Below are positions 10,780 through 19,722 of a stretch of 64,000 nt of DNA, piece by piece. The notes under the pieces are model-generated. The model had not been told where the DNA came from, did no database searches, and saw only the letters and a program-made list of their open reading frames with translations. Position numbers and translations under genes: made by a program. How positions within the stretch are numbered: position 1 is the first letter of the stretch; each line of letters starts with the position of its first letter. The DNA comes from Polyangium fumosum (GTDB taxonomy: Bacteria > Myxococcota_A > Polyangia > Polyangiales > Polyangiaceae): NCBI RefSeq assembly GCF_005144585.1, contig NZ_SSMQ01000014.1:1-64000 (forward strand), written 5' to 3'.

Positions 10780-11655
10780 ATGGGGAGCGAAGATCTCGTG
10801 AGCCAGCCGATCGCGGCGACCCCCGGGGACTCGGACAGCGCGCACAATCTGGTGAACGGCCGGCACCTGAACCCGATCCACGTGTGGGCAGCGGGCAAGG
10901 GGGCGCCGCTGCGTTTCAACGACAATGACGCGCGGCTCCCGGACCGCGGCGGCGGCGACAAGCCGTTCGGTCAAGACAATTGGCTCGTCGGGCTCGACTT
11001 CGCGAACTTTGCCGATCTCGGGAACAAGCTCGGAGGGGGTCAATTCCAGCTCCCCAGCTTCGTATGCAAGAATTTGATGTTCGCTTGTGGCCCGATCGAG
11101 GAAAATCAGATCACGCGCCTCGCGATCCTCGCGCACGGCGCGCCGGGCGGCGTCGACATCGACAATACGACAGGGTGGGATCTCAAACTCGACGTCGCGA
11201 CCGCCCCGGAGATGCTGAATGCGGGAACGTTCTCGAAGTATGCGGTGCCGCTCGATCAGATCCTGAGAGTGCTCGCGTTCCGCGCGACGGTGTTCTTCAT
11301 GTGTTGCAGGACCGCCGCCGACAAGCCGGGCGAAGAGTTCTTGAAGGCCATCTCCGCTCGGTGGGCGTCGAAGGAGGTCTTCGTGGTCGGATACAAAACC
11401 ATTCTCTACTGCGGGTCACAAGGCAAGAAAGGGGCCTTCGGGGGCTCGTGTTATCCAGGGGCACGCGAAACACATTATGGCAATCATAAATACGGAAACG
11501 TCGTGAGGCCTTACGAGACGCTGTCGGGGTGGAACGACCTCGTCGCAAATCCTTGGGCGACGGAAATCACGCCGCATGCGACGGTGGCCTGGAGGGGGCG
11601 GATCATGAAGGATGGCGCTGCCCCCCTCGATGGCGGGTCCTTTCCGGGTCAATAG
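10780..11655 (+). CDS. putative caspase-fold (clan CD-like) protein
   Basis: A 291-residue protein with a strong ribosome site (AAGGAGG at 10766-10772) and no signal peptide. The core has strand-loop motifs typical of caspase-like or DUF4347-type domains: RLAILAHGAPGGVDI with His119 followed by Gly, and ATVFFMCCRTAADKPGEEFL with Cys175/Cys176 at the end of a hydrophobic strand. The following KEVFVVGYKT fits the next strand. The His-Gly and Cys spacing is what a His/Cys dyad would need, but overall similarity is low and this is inference from motifs. It lies 7 bases upstream of a membrane-anchored RCC1 gene, so the two are almost certainly co-transcribed. Otherwise a hypothetical protein. Confidence 0.5.
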   Translation: MGSEDLVSQPIAATPGDSDSAHNLVNGRHLNPIHVWAAGKGAPLRFNDNDARLPDRGGGDKPFGQDNWLVGLDFANFADLGNKLGGGQFQLPSFVCKNLMFACGPIEENQITRLAILAHGAPGGVDIDNTTGWDLKLDVATAPEMLNAGTFSKYAVPLDQILRVLAFRATVFFMCCRTAADKPGEEFLKAISARWASKEVFVVGYKTILYCGSQGKKGAFGGSCYPGARETHYGNHKYGNVVRPYETLSGWNDLVANPWATEITPHATVAWRGRIMKDGAAPLDGGSFPGQ

Positions 11656-11662
11656 GCGTCCG

Positions 11663-13081
11663 ATGCTCGACAACGTTCTGTTTTACCTGCCGCTCATCGT
11701 CGCGCTGCTCGGCCTTTTGTTCACGGGCGCGCTTGCACTTTGGAGCTTTCGGCGCAGGCGCTTGGCCTGGCTCGCGTTCGGCCTTGCATCGCTCGGAGCG
11801 CGGGTGACCTCGGCCCTTCAGTATGCGTCCGCCTTCGTATCCATGGCGGCGCAAGCGGCGAGACCCAGGCCCATGGACCGTCACCCGCACTCGGTCGAAT
11901 TCTTGCCGCCGCGCGTGCTGGTGATTGTCGCGTGGAGTTTTTGGGTCCTCGCCGTCGTTCGTCTCGCGCGAGCGGCGCGCATGGCGGAGCCGGCCGAATC
12001 GCGGTCGTGGCGGCGACCGGCGCTCGGGCTCGTCTTGATCGCCTGCGCCATTGCAATGCTCCAGCGGGTCGATGAGCGGCTGGATGAGCTCGTGGCCGAA
12101 TCCCGGCGTGCGCTCTTCGACGGGACATCCCGGCTCGCGTATCGGCCTGTCGAGGAGCCCGAGGACGTCGACGCGCTCGCGTCGATTCCGGTGCGCCGGA
12201 TCGAGCTCAGCCATCGGGGAGGTGGCGTCGTCGGCGTGGCCGTGGACAAGGACGGTCGCGTCTTTCAGTGGAATGCATACGCGCGCCATGCCCCTGCAGA
12301 AGCGATCCCGCTCCCAGGCCCTCTCGGTGCGGCATTTGCGAACGAATGGCACGCATGCGGCATCACGACGGAGGGGCATGCCTCGTGCGCGCCTTTCCCC
12401 TCATGGACGGGCACGCTGGGCGTCACAAAGCGCCTTGGAGACGGCCCCGTGACCCTGCTCGACCCGGCGCCGGACATCGAGAATGGCGCGCGGATCTGCG
12501 GGCTGCTCGCCGATGGAACGGCCCGCTGCTGGGGCGCCCAAACGGTGGGCGACCTCGTGGAGATACAAGGCTTGCCTTTCGGCGCGGGCCTTCGCGCGAT
12601 GACGTCCGCGTTTGGGCATGTCGGCTGTGCCGCGGGGCAAGACGGGCACGCTCGATGCTGGAGATTGCAGAGGGAGGTGCTTGGAGGCGAGGTGGCAGGG
12701 CTCGAGGACGTGATCGCGTTGTCGTCGTCCATCGAGCGAGCGTGCGCCATTGACCGGAAAAACGCCGTGGCGTGCTGGGAGCTCGATCCCGCGCAGGGAC
12801 GTGTCGGGTGGACGGCTCTGCCCGTGGCAGGGCTGCGCGCCGTCCAGGTCTCCGTGGCGCCGACGCATACGTGCGCCGTGACGGTCGAGAGGAAGGTCGC
12901 ATGCTGGGGGTCGAATCGGTGGGGTGAGCTTTGTGATGGCACCACGGACGATCACACGCAGCCCGTCGCCGCGGTCGGGGTTTCCGACGCCGTCATGGTG
13001 TCCACAGAGGTGGGGACGACGTGCATCCTGCGCGCGTCGGGGGCTGTCGCGTGCTGCGGCCAGCAGCGGCGCTTCGATTGA
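11663..13081 (+). CDS. membrane-anchored RCC1-repeat protein
   Basis: About 472 residues from ATG 11663. Two N-terminal hydrophobic segments (about 4-27 and 33-55) and a third near 80-100 precede a long extracytoplasmic part. This part has RCC1-like beta-propeller blades, each with a central Cys-Trp pair: GTARCWGAQ, GHARCWRLQ, NAVACWELD, RKVACWGSNRWGELCDGT. Such Cys-rich RCC1 propellers are abundant in myxobacterial exported proteins and are thought to mediate binding. It starts 7 bases after the caspase-fold candidate gene. Confidence 0.75.
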   Translation: MLDNVLFYLPLIVALLGLLFTGALALWSFRRRRLAWLAFGLASLGARVTSALQYASAFVSMAAQAARPRPMDRHPHSVEFLPPRVLVIVAWSFWVLAVVRLARAARMAEPAESRSWRRPALGLVLIACAIAMLQRVDERLDELVAESRRALFDGTSRLAYRPVEEPEDVDALASIPVRRIELSHRGGGVVGVAVDKDGRVFQWNAYARHAPAEAIPLPGPLGAAFANEWHACGITTEGHASCAPFPSWTGTLGVTKRLGDGPVTLLDPAPDIENGARICGLLADGTARCWGAQTVGDLVEIQGLPFGAGLRAMTSAFGHVGCAAGQDGHARCWRLQREVLGGEVAGLEDVIALSSSIERACAIDRKNAVACWELDPAQGRVGWTALPVAGLRAVQVSVAPTHTCAVTVERKVACWGSNRWGELCDGTTDDHTQPVAAVGVSDAVMVSTEVGTTCILRASGAVACCGQQRRFD

Positions 13082-13120
13082 GCCCGGACAGCCCGACGGC
13101 TCCCGAGGGCGTCGTCGAAA

Positions 13121-14341
13121 TCACCCCCGCACCCCCACCGGCTCCATTCCTCGAAACATCACCCCGACGAACACCACAGCCAGCGCAGTGAGCCCTGCCG
13201 CCAGCGCGAAATGCCCCGCATACCCGAGCGCTCCAGCGGAGAACCCGCTCGCCGCCGCCGCGACGCCGGTCGCCGCGACCACGACCGAGGCTTGCACCGT
13301 GTAATCGGCCGCCGCGTGCTCCGGCCGGCACGATTCCATCATCGCCGTGAAGAGCGACGCCGTCGCCATTCCGCTTGTCAGGTGCTCGATCCCGCACACC
13401 ACCGAGAGCGCCGAAATGGAGACGGGCCGCGACGCGACGAGCGCGTAGAGCAGCACCCCGATCGCCTGCAACGTCCCGAACCCGAGCAGCGCGCGCCGGT
13501 ATCCGAGCCTGCGCACGAGCCCACCGCCGAGCATCGCCCCGACGAGGCCCGCGGCGAACCCCACGCCGCCGATCATCCAGCCGACCTCCCGCATCCCGAG
13601 CCCGGCGCCGCGCGGGTCCACGAAAAAGGGCTTGAGCATGCCCGAGGCGAAATGCTCCCCCGCCTTGTAGACGAAGAGCAACCCGAGCCACGAGAACGCG
13701 CCCGGGCGCTTGAACCAGTAGGACAAACTCGGGCTCTCGCGGGGCGGCGGCGGCGCGGCGGGCGGCTCGCGAAAGACCCCGATGGGCAGCGTGGCGACGA
13801 GGAGCATCACGCCGAGGCTCGTGAGCGTGATCCGGAAGCCCGCCGCGTCGAAGACGAGCAGCAAGAGGCTCCCGCCGAGGATCATCCCCACGCGATACGC
13901 GGCCACCTGCACGCCATTGCCCCAGCCGAGCTCGTCCGCCGAGAGGAGGTCCACCGCGAGGCCGTCGGTCGCCACGTCCTGCGTGGCGGCGAGCAGGTTG
14001 ATGCAAAGCACGCCTGCGCAGAGCCAGGGGATCGTCGGACCGCCCGCCGGCACGGCGAGCGCGAGGAGCAAGAGCGCCGAGAGGAGCTGGACCGGCAGGA
14101 TCACGCCGCGTCGCCGCCCGAGCCTCCCTGGGGCGCGCCGGTCCATGAGGGGCGACCAGAGGAACTTCAGCATCCACGGGAGCGCGAGCAGGTGGCTCAG
14201 GCCAATGGCCGGGAGCGACAACCCCATTCGTTGGAGCAGCACCGGCAGCGCCTGCGTGAAGAAGCCGAAGGGGAGCCCCTGGGAGAGGTACAGGCTCGAG
14301 AGCAGGCCGAGCTTCGTGAGCGTGCCTTTCGTGAGCGTCAC
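13121..14341 (-). CDS. MFS transporter of the AmpG/PAT family
   Basis: A 406-residue, 12-helix type membrane protein. The GTG at 14341 is preferred because GAGG lies 6 bases upstream and it gives a short N-terminus (VTLTKGTLTKLGLLSSLYLS). Family blocks of AmpG-like permeases are present: LYLSQGLPFGFFTQALPVLL in helix 1, PWMLKFLWSPLMDR before the first cytoplasmic loop, and AATQDVATDGLAVDLL in helix 5. AmpG imports GlcNAc-anhydromuramyl peptides for cell-wall recycling; related PAT members carry other solutes, so the substrate is inferred only to family level. An M15-like peptidase gene lies 62 bases upstream on the same strand and would fit cell-wall metabolism. Confidence 0.8.
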   Translation of the reverse strand: MTLTKGTLTKLGLLSSLYLSQGLPFGFFTQALPVLLQRMGLSLPAIGLSHLLALPWMLKFLWSPLMDRRAPGRLGRRRGVILPVQLLSALLLLALAVPAGGPTIPWLCAGVLCINLLAATQDVATDGLAVDLLSADELGWGNGVQVAAYRVGMILGGSLLLLVFDAAGFRITLTSLGVMLLVATLPIGVFREPPAAPPPPRESPSLSYWFKRPGAFSWLGLLFVYKAGEHFASGMLKPFFVDPRGAGLGMREVGWMIGGVGFAAGLVGAMLGGGLVRRLGYRRALLGFGTLQAIGVLLYALVASRPVSISALSVVCGIEHLTSGMATASLFTAMMESCRPEHAAADYTVQASVVVAATGVAAAASGFSAGALGYAGHFALAAGLTALAVVFVGVMFRGMEPVGVRG

Positions 14342-14403
14342 GTCCGACCTCGTGGGGGCACTGCGCGCGAGGGGCAAGGGCGCGAGCGCCCTCGCCGCGT
14401 CGA

Positions 14404-15354
14404 TCAGAGCAAATTCATGTGGAAATGCGGCTCTGGCCCATCCCGCTCGTCCATGAGCGTCACGCCGGGCTCCTGCTTCACGGCCTCGCGCAGCGCCTTC
14501 TCCAGCGCGCCGTCCATGTTCCACGACCGCACGTCCACCGCGCCCGATTTCAGGTGCTTCGATACGTACGTCCCGCGCCCGATCTGCGCGTCGATCACCT
14601 CGCGCATCGCGCGGATCGTCCCTTTTCGTTTCTCCCCGCGGGCGACGGCGTCGCGATAAGCGTTGCGCACCTCGGTCGCCGCGGCCTTGTTCTCGTAGAG
14701 CGCCACCACGTCGTCGCCGCGCTTCAGCTTGTCGAACATGAGCTGCGCTTGCCTTTGCGGCGTGCGCGTCCCGCCCGTCACCACGAGCCGCTTCTTCGTC
14801 GCCTTGTGATACCGCGTCGCGATGCGATCGAGCCGCTTCGCGTTCGTGTCCGTGAGGCGCAAATCACGGGCCAGCACCTCCATGTGGTTCGTGCCCGCCA
14901 CCTTTTGCAAGGGCTCGGGCGCGGCGTCCTTGCCGCCCTCGGCGGCGCCTTCCTGCGCCGTGACGCGGAAGCTCTTCACGTCGTCGTGCCCGCGGCACGC
15001 CTTGCACGTCCCGGCCGCGTTCTCGCCGTTCTTCAGCTTCACGTCGAGCTTCTCGACCGTGCCGCCCTTGGTCACGAGCTCGACGCGCACCTTCAGCGCG
15101 TCCTCGTAGCCGCTCTTGATCTCCACGGCGGACGCCGCGTCCTCGTCGTCGCTTTCGTCGCTCGTGTCCTCGTCGCCCTCGGCGGGCGCGCACGTCCGCA
15201 ATTCGAGCTTTTCGTAGCCTTTGCCGGCCGCGCGCCACGCCGAGCAGCGCGGCGCGTCCCCCGCCTGCGCCTCACCTGACGCGACGACCATCCCCACGAG
15301 CAGCGCCGCGGACATCCCCCACGCACGCAACCACGTTTCTCGGCGACCGAGCAC
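14404..15354 (-). CDS. secreted M15-like zinc peptidase domain protein
   Basis: About 316 residues from a GTG at 15354; a TTG at 15426 and an ATG at 15315 are alternatives. An N-terminal signal (ending GEAQAGDAP) is followed by an acidic, low-complexity stretch (EGDEDTSDESDDEDAAS) and a pair CKAC. The C-terminal domain has the zinc-site layout of M15/VanY-type DD-peptidases: YVSKHLKSGAVDVRS, giving His267 and Asp274, and EPHFHMNLL, giving His310/His312 at the extreme C-terminus. The segment VVTGGTRTPQRQAQLM fits the start of that fold. It probably acts on peptidoglycan peptides in the periplasm; hydrolytic activity is not proven. It lies upstream of the AmpG-like gene on the same strand. Confidence 0.65.
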   Translation of the reverse strand: MLGRRETWLRAWGMSAALLVGMVVASGEAQAGDAPRCSAWRAAGKGYEKLELRTCAPAEGDEDTSDESDDEDAASAVEIKSGYEDALKVRVELVTKGGTVEKLDVKLKNGENAAGTCKACRGHDDVKSFRVTAQEGAAEGGKDAAPEPLQKVAGTNHMEVLARDLRLTDTNAKRLDRIATRYHKATKKRLVVTGGTRTPQRQAQLMFDKLKRGDDVVALYENKAAATEVRNAYRDAVARGEKRKGTIRAMREVIDAQIGRGTYVSKHLKSGAVDVRSWNMDGALEKALREAVKQEPGVTLMDERDGPEPHFHMNLL

Positions 15355-15474
15355 GACGACAACCCTTCCCGCCGGGCCCTTCCGGCGCCGGCACAGACGC
15401 TTTCGCGCGCTCGCCCGCTGCCACAAGGACCATCGCGTGTCAAGCGTGACGGCCGCGACCCTTGAAACCGCGGC

Positions 15475-16590
15475 TCATCGACCGACCTTCATCACGCTCC
15501 CGCCGTTCGTCGCGTCCACCCAAAAAATACACGCTTTTCCCAGCGCGAAACGCGAAAGGCCCGTCCGCCCGCTCGCATGCACGCGCGGCGCCTCGTCCCC
15601 GCAGCCGGCCGTGGGACAGCTCCGGATCGCGCCGCTCATCGTGTCGCTCCAGTACACGCGCCCCCCGGAGACAGCCACGTCGAAGGGTTTGTCCCCGGCC
15701 TCCCCGGGCGTGATCGCCGTGGGCCCGCTGCAATACCCACCCTTGGGACACCGCTGGATCGTGCCGCCCGGCTGCCATGACGGGTAATAAAATGAATCGT
15801 TGTCCACGGCGACGGACGTGGGGAAGACGAGCGCGCCTGCGACGGACGTCGCGGCTCCCCCGGACGAACCCTGGTAGATCGCGCCGTTGCCGTTGCCATT
15901 GCCGAGCTCGACCCAGAAGAGCTGGCCGCCGCTCGTCAGGATCGTGTCCGATCGAAAAAGCCCGGTCGCATACTCCTTCGGCGCCGCGCAGTCGCCCGGC
16001 GCGCAGCCGTACACGCGGCCGTCGCTGTCCGCCGCGCCGCGATCCGTCCAGTAGACCGAGGCCCCGTCGAACGCGACGCGCCCGATCGTACCTTGCGCAA
16101 CCGAGGTCGCGAGCTTTTGCCGGCTCGCCATGCAGTCCTCCGCCGCGCAGGACCAGAGCCCCTCGTCGTCCCCGTAAAACACGTTTCCGTCGCGCACCAC
16201 GAGGCAACGCGGCGCGACCGCGCTCGCGAGCGTCTCCGGCGCCTCCGCGCCCGCGACGAACCGCATCACCTCGCCGCCCTCCTGGTTCACCCAGTACACG
16301 CCGTCGCTCCCGACCACGAGATCCGCGGCGCCGAGCGCGAACGACGGCCCTTCCGCGACAGGCACGGGCGCGCATCCGCCCTCGGGACACGGATCACAAT
16401 CGAGCACGAGCGACCCCGGACCGCCGCCGCCGCTGCCGCTCATGGTGCTGCTCGTGGTGCCGCTCCCGCCGCCGGCCGCGGCGCCCGGCAGGCCCGCGCC
16501 GAGGCGGTCGAGGTCGAGCCAGCAGGCGGCCGTCGGAAGCGCGATCGCCGCGAGCAAGAGGCCGGAAAGGAAGCGTGGGCGCGGAAGCAT
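15475..16590 (-). CDS. lipoprotein with beta-propeller-like repeats
   Basis: A 371-residue protein. The signal peptide ends in a lipobox (PTAAC, Cys23), followed by a Gly/Ser/Thr linker. The rest repeats a YW-type blade with short Cys pairs: DGVYWVNQEGGEVMRF, NVFYGDDEGLWSC, ASVYWTDRGAADSDG, QLFWVELGNGN, GRVYWSDTMSGAIRSC, CIFWVDATNGG. This resembles low-density-lipoprotein-receptor YWTD or NHL propellers common in myxobacterial lipoproteins. Function is probably binding at the cell surface; ligand unknown. It is divergent from the Ser/Thr kinase gene with only 50 bases between the starts. Confidence 0.75.
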   Translation of the reverse strand: MLPRPRFLSGLLLAAIALPTAACWLDLDRLGAGLPGAAAGGGSGTTSSTMSGSGGGGPGSLVLDCDPCPEGGCAPVPVAEGPSFALGAADLVVGSDGVYWVNQEGGEVMRFVAGAEAPETLASAVAPRCLVVRDGNVFYGDDEGLWSCAAEDCMASRQKLATSVAQGTIGRVAFDGASVYWTDRGAADSDGRVYGCAPGDCAAPKEYATGLFRSDTILTSGGQLFWVELGNGNGNGAIYQGSSGGAATSVAGALVFPTSVAVDNDSFYYPSWQPGGTIQRCPKGGYCSGPTAITPGEAGDKPFDVAVSGGRVYWSDTMSGAIRSCPTAGCGDEAPRVHASGRTGLSRFALGKACIFWVDATNGGSVMKVGR

Positions 16591-16640
16591 CGCCGCAGTG
16601 TAACCCGCTCGCGGCGCGGTCGTGGTAACCTCGGCCCCGC

Positions 16641-17606
<966 letters not shown>

Positions 17607-17646
17607 CCTTGACATCCCGCGCCTCGCGCGGTCCCATCGGCGTCCC

Positions 17647-18033
17647 GTGGAAACGTTCAGGTGGTGCGGCTGGCCCGCGTGGGTGATTCTGCTGTTCGCG
17701 ATCCTGGGGCTCGGCCTTGCGGCCCTCGGCTTCTTGCTCGCGCTCATGAAGAGGCCGCTCGGCGGCGCGATCGTGGGTGGCGTTGCGATCCTCGTGTCGC
17801 TCGGTTCGATCGGAATGGGGCCCGTCGGCGCGATGCTGGGCCGATCCATGACGGACCAGGCGCTTCAAGGGGATTACATCGATGCGTCCCAGCGGGCGCT
17901 CATCCGCGAGACGGGGTACGCCGAGGCCGACGGGTGCAAGGACGTCGGTCTGGCGCTCGGGACCACGCCGTTCCTCTTCTCCCTCGGGGCCCTCGTCCTC
18001 GGGATCGTCCTCCACAGCCGCAAGAAGAGCTGA
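17647..18033 (+). CDS. small membrane protein of unknown function
   Basis: About 128 residues with three hydrophobic segments (about 12-33, 37-63 and 104-122) and a positively charged tail (HSRKKS). The order of segments and the Gly/Ala-rich second helix are vaguely like MotA/TolQ-type channel subunits, but I cannot support that assignment. The start is uncertain: GTG 17647 has no ribosome site, and GTG 17681 is a possible alternative. The stop lies one base from the stop of the convergent ferritin-like gene. Confidence 0.55.
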   Translation: METFRWCGWPAWVILLFAILGLGLAALGFLLALMKRPLGGAIVGGVAILVSLGSIGMGPVGAMLGRSMTDQALQGDYIDASQRALIRETGYAEADGCKDVGLALGTTPFLFSLGALVLGIVLHSRKKS

Positions 18034-18034
18034 T

Positions 18035-18985
18035 TCAGGCCGCGGCGCCGATCCCGAGCGCCGCGACGAACCTTTGCGCGAGCGCCTCCGCCTCCGCCGC
18101 GTCGGGCAAACCCAGGACACGCAGCGCCTCGTCGCGCCCCGTATCCCGCGCCCGCGGGGCCACGATCGCCTGCGCGGCTTCCCTGCGCGCCGCCTCCACG
18201 CGCGCCCGCGCGGCCGGATCGAGCCGCCGCTTCGCCCAGGCGTCGATCGCATAGGCGAGCGCCGCGTGGCGCGCCTCCTCGTCGGCGATCCGCGCCATGG
18301 CGGCGCGCACCTCGGCGTCCTCCGCGAACGTCGCCTGCCAGCGCGCGACGAGCGCGCCGAATGCCTCCCGCACGCAACCCTCGGCCGCGTTGTGCGTCGC
18401 GAGCTCCTCCAGCGCCGCGCGCCGCGTCGCGCCGAACGGTTGTCTCGGCACACACGCCCCGTACCGCCGCGCGAGGGCCCGCGTGCGCCGCGTGTGCCGC
18501 CGTTCCTCGTCGGCCGCCCGCGAGGCCGCCCGCAAGAGCCTCCGCGGTGCCCCGAGCGCGGCGAGATCCCGCCGCAACTCCCGGAAGGCGATCACCGATC
18601 CGGCTTCGAGCGTGGCCGCGTCGACGAGCCATGCGCCCGCCGGCCCGAGATCCTTGGTGTCCAAACGTTTTTCCGGACCGTACCCTCCGAGCGGCCGCCG
18701 CCCCGCGCCGCACTCCGACATTTGTGTGCACTCGATCGCGGGCATCGTGCCTCCGTCTTCGAGGGGGATCGACGCCGGCACGCACGAGATCCCGTTCGGG
18801 CATTTGCGCTGGCATTCGTCGGCGATCCAGTCGCCCGCGTCCTCGACGCCCCCGTCGCTGCTCGGCGGCAGGAGCGGGATCTGCGACACGTTTTCCGGAC
18901 ACGGCCCACACGCGAGCCCGCGCGCCCCGAGCGCCGTCGTGGCGATGATCATGACGAAGAGCTTGTCGAGGTGCCTCATGTTCAT
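18035..18985 (-). CDS. exported protein with Cys-rich N-terminus and ferritin-like domain
   Basis: A 316-residue protein with GAGGA 7 bases before the ATG at 18985. A signal peptide (MNMRHLDKLFVMIIATTALG) precedes a Cys-rich segment (CGPCPE, DECQRKCPNGISC, ECTQMSECG; about 26-95). The C-terminal half is alpha-helical with two ferritin-like motifs, ADEERRHTRRT and ADEEARHAALA, each with the Glu-x-x-His type spacing used for di-metal binding in this superfamily. Whether it binds metal or oxidises anything is unknown. The lipoprotein gene upstream ends 10 bases before this start, and guaB1 lies before that, so these may be one transcription unit. Confidence 0.65.
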   Translation of the reverse strand: MNMRHLDKLFVMIIATTALGARGLACGPCPENVSQIPLLPPSSDGGVEDAGDWIADECQRKCPNGISCVPASIPLEDGGTMPAIECTQMSECGAGRRPLGGYGPEKRLDTKDLGPAGAWLVDAATLEAGSVIAFRELRRDLAALGAPRRLLRAASRAADEERRHTRRTRALARRYGACVPRQPFGATRRAALEELATHNAAEGCVREAFGALVARWQATFAEDAEVRAAMARIADEEARHAALAYAIDAWAKRRLDPAARARVEAARREAAQAIVAPRARDTGRDEALRVLGLPDAAEAEALAQRFVAALGIGAAA

Positions 18986-18995
18986 GGCGTCGTCC

Positions 18996-19676
18996 TCAAG
19001 GGGAGGTGGAGATGGAAACCGAGCGCATTTGAAGTCCGCCGGGCGCGGGGGACTCGCCGAGCCCGGGCGCGATGGTCCCGCTCGACGCCGACCGCGTGAT
19101 CCACACGCGGAAATCGCAGCCCGCCGTCCCGGGTTCGATCGCGAGGTCCGCCGGCTGGATCGCGTATACGCCGGGATCCTCCGCGAAATAACGCGTAATC
19201 GGCCATGACAAACAGGGGGCCGTCACGTCGACCCACGTCTCGAACGCGCCATCCGCCGCGTCCCAGTTGATCGGGATGGGAGACGCGCGGGAGGCGGGCG
19301 CGCTCGGGACCACGATCGAAAAAGGCGGAGGCGCCACGAGCTTGCTCACGAAGAGCTCGGTGCCGCGCAAAAAGACGAGGTCGAACTCCGTGGCGCTCGT
19401 CTCGAGCTGCGCCACGTATCCGAAGCCGCCGGCGACGAGGGCCTGCTCGGGGCCGCCCGGCTCGATGAGGCTCAAGTGATCGGTGTTATCCAGCGTGATG
19501 CTCGTCCCGTCGCCGAGCAACGTGACCAAAACCTGGGCCGTGCCGCCGTTCGTGCGCAGCTCGGCGAAGAGCGAGAGCTCGTCCGGCGTGAACATGCTCG
19601 ATCCGCGGGGCTCGGAAGGCTCGCTGCACGCGGGGGCGGAGGCGAGGAGCAAAACGGCGAGGAGCGGCGCGCGCAT
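18996..19676 (-). CDS. lipoprotein of unknown function (paralogous with 55966-56679)
   Basis: A 226-residue protein with a lipobox (SAPACSEPSE, Cys17). The rest is predicted beta-rich without known motifs. It shares its layout with the lipoprotein at 55966-56679: a segment with a tested-value pattern (LVTLLGDGTSITLDNTDHL against LTATLKVGGDESNTYVDLSG), then a Phe-Asp-Leu/Leu-Val-Asp-Leu strand, then a Pro-Pro/Ala-Pro-Phe turn followed by an Ile-x-W-x-x-x-Gly/Ala strand, and an SPC/APC motif near residue 150. I infer an Ig-like double-domain fold; function unknown. Confidence 0.7.
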   Translation of the reverse strand: MRAPLLAVLLLASAPACSEPSEPRGSSMFTPDELSLFAELRTNGGTAQVLVTLLGDGTSITLDNTDHLSLIEPGGPEQALVAGGFGYVAQLETSATEFDLVFLRGTELFVSKLVAPPPFSIVVPSAPASRASPIPINWDAADGAFETWVDVTAPCLSWPITRYFAEDPGVYAIQPADLAIEPGTAGCDFRVWITRSASSGTIAPGLGESPAPGGLQMRSVSISTSP

Positions 19677-19722
19677 CCCCGGAGCTTACCCGAAACTCGC
19701 CTCCGCCGGGAGCGCCCTTGCG

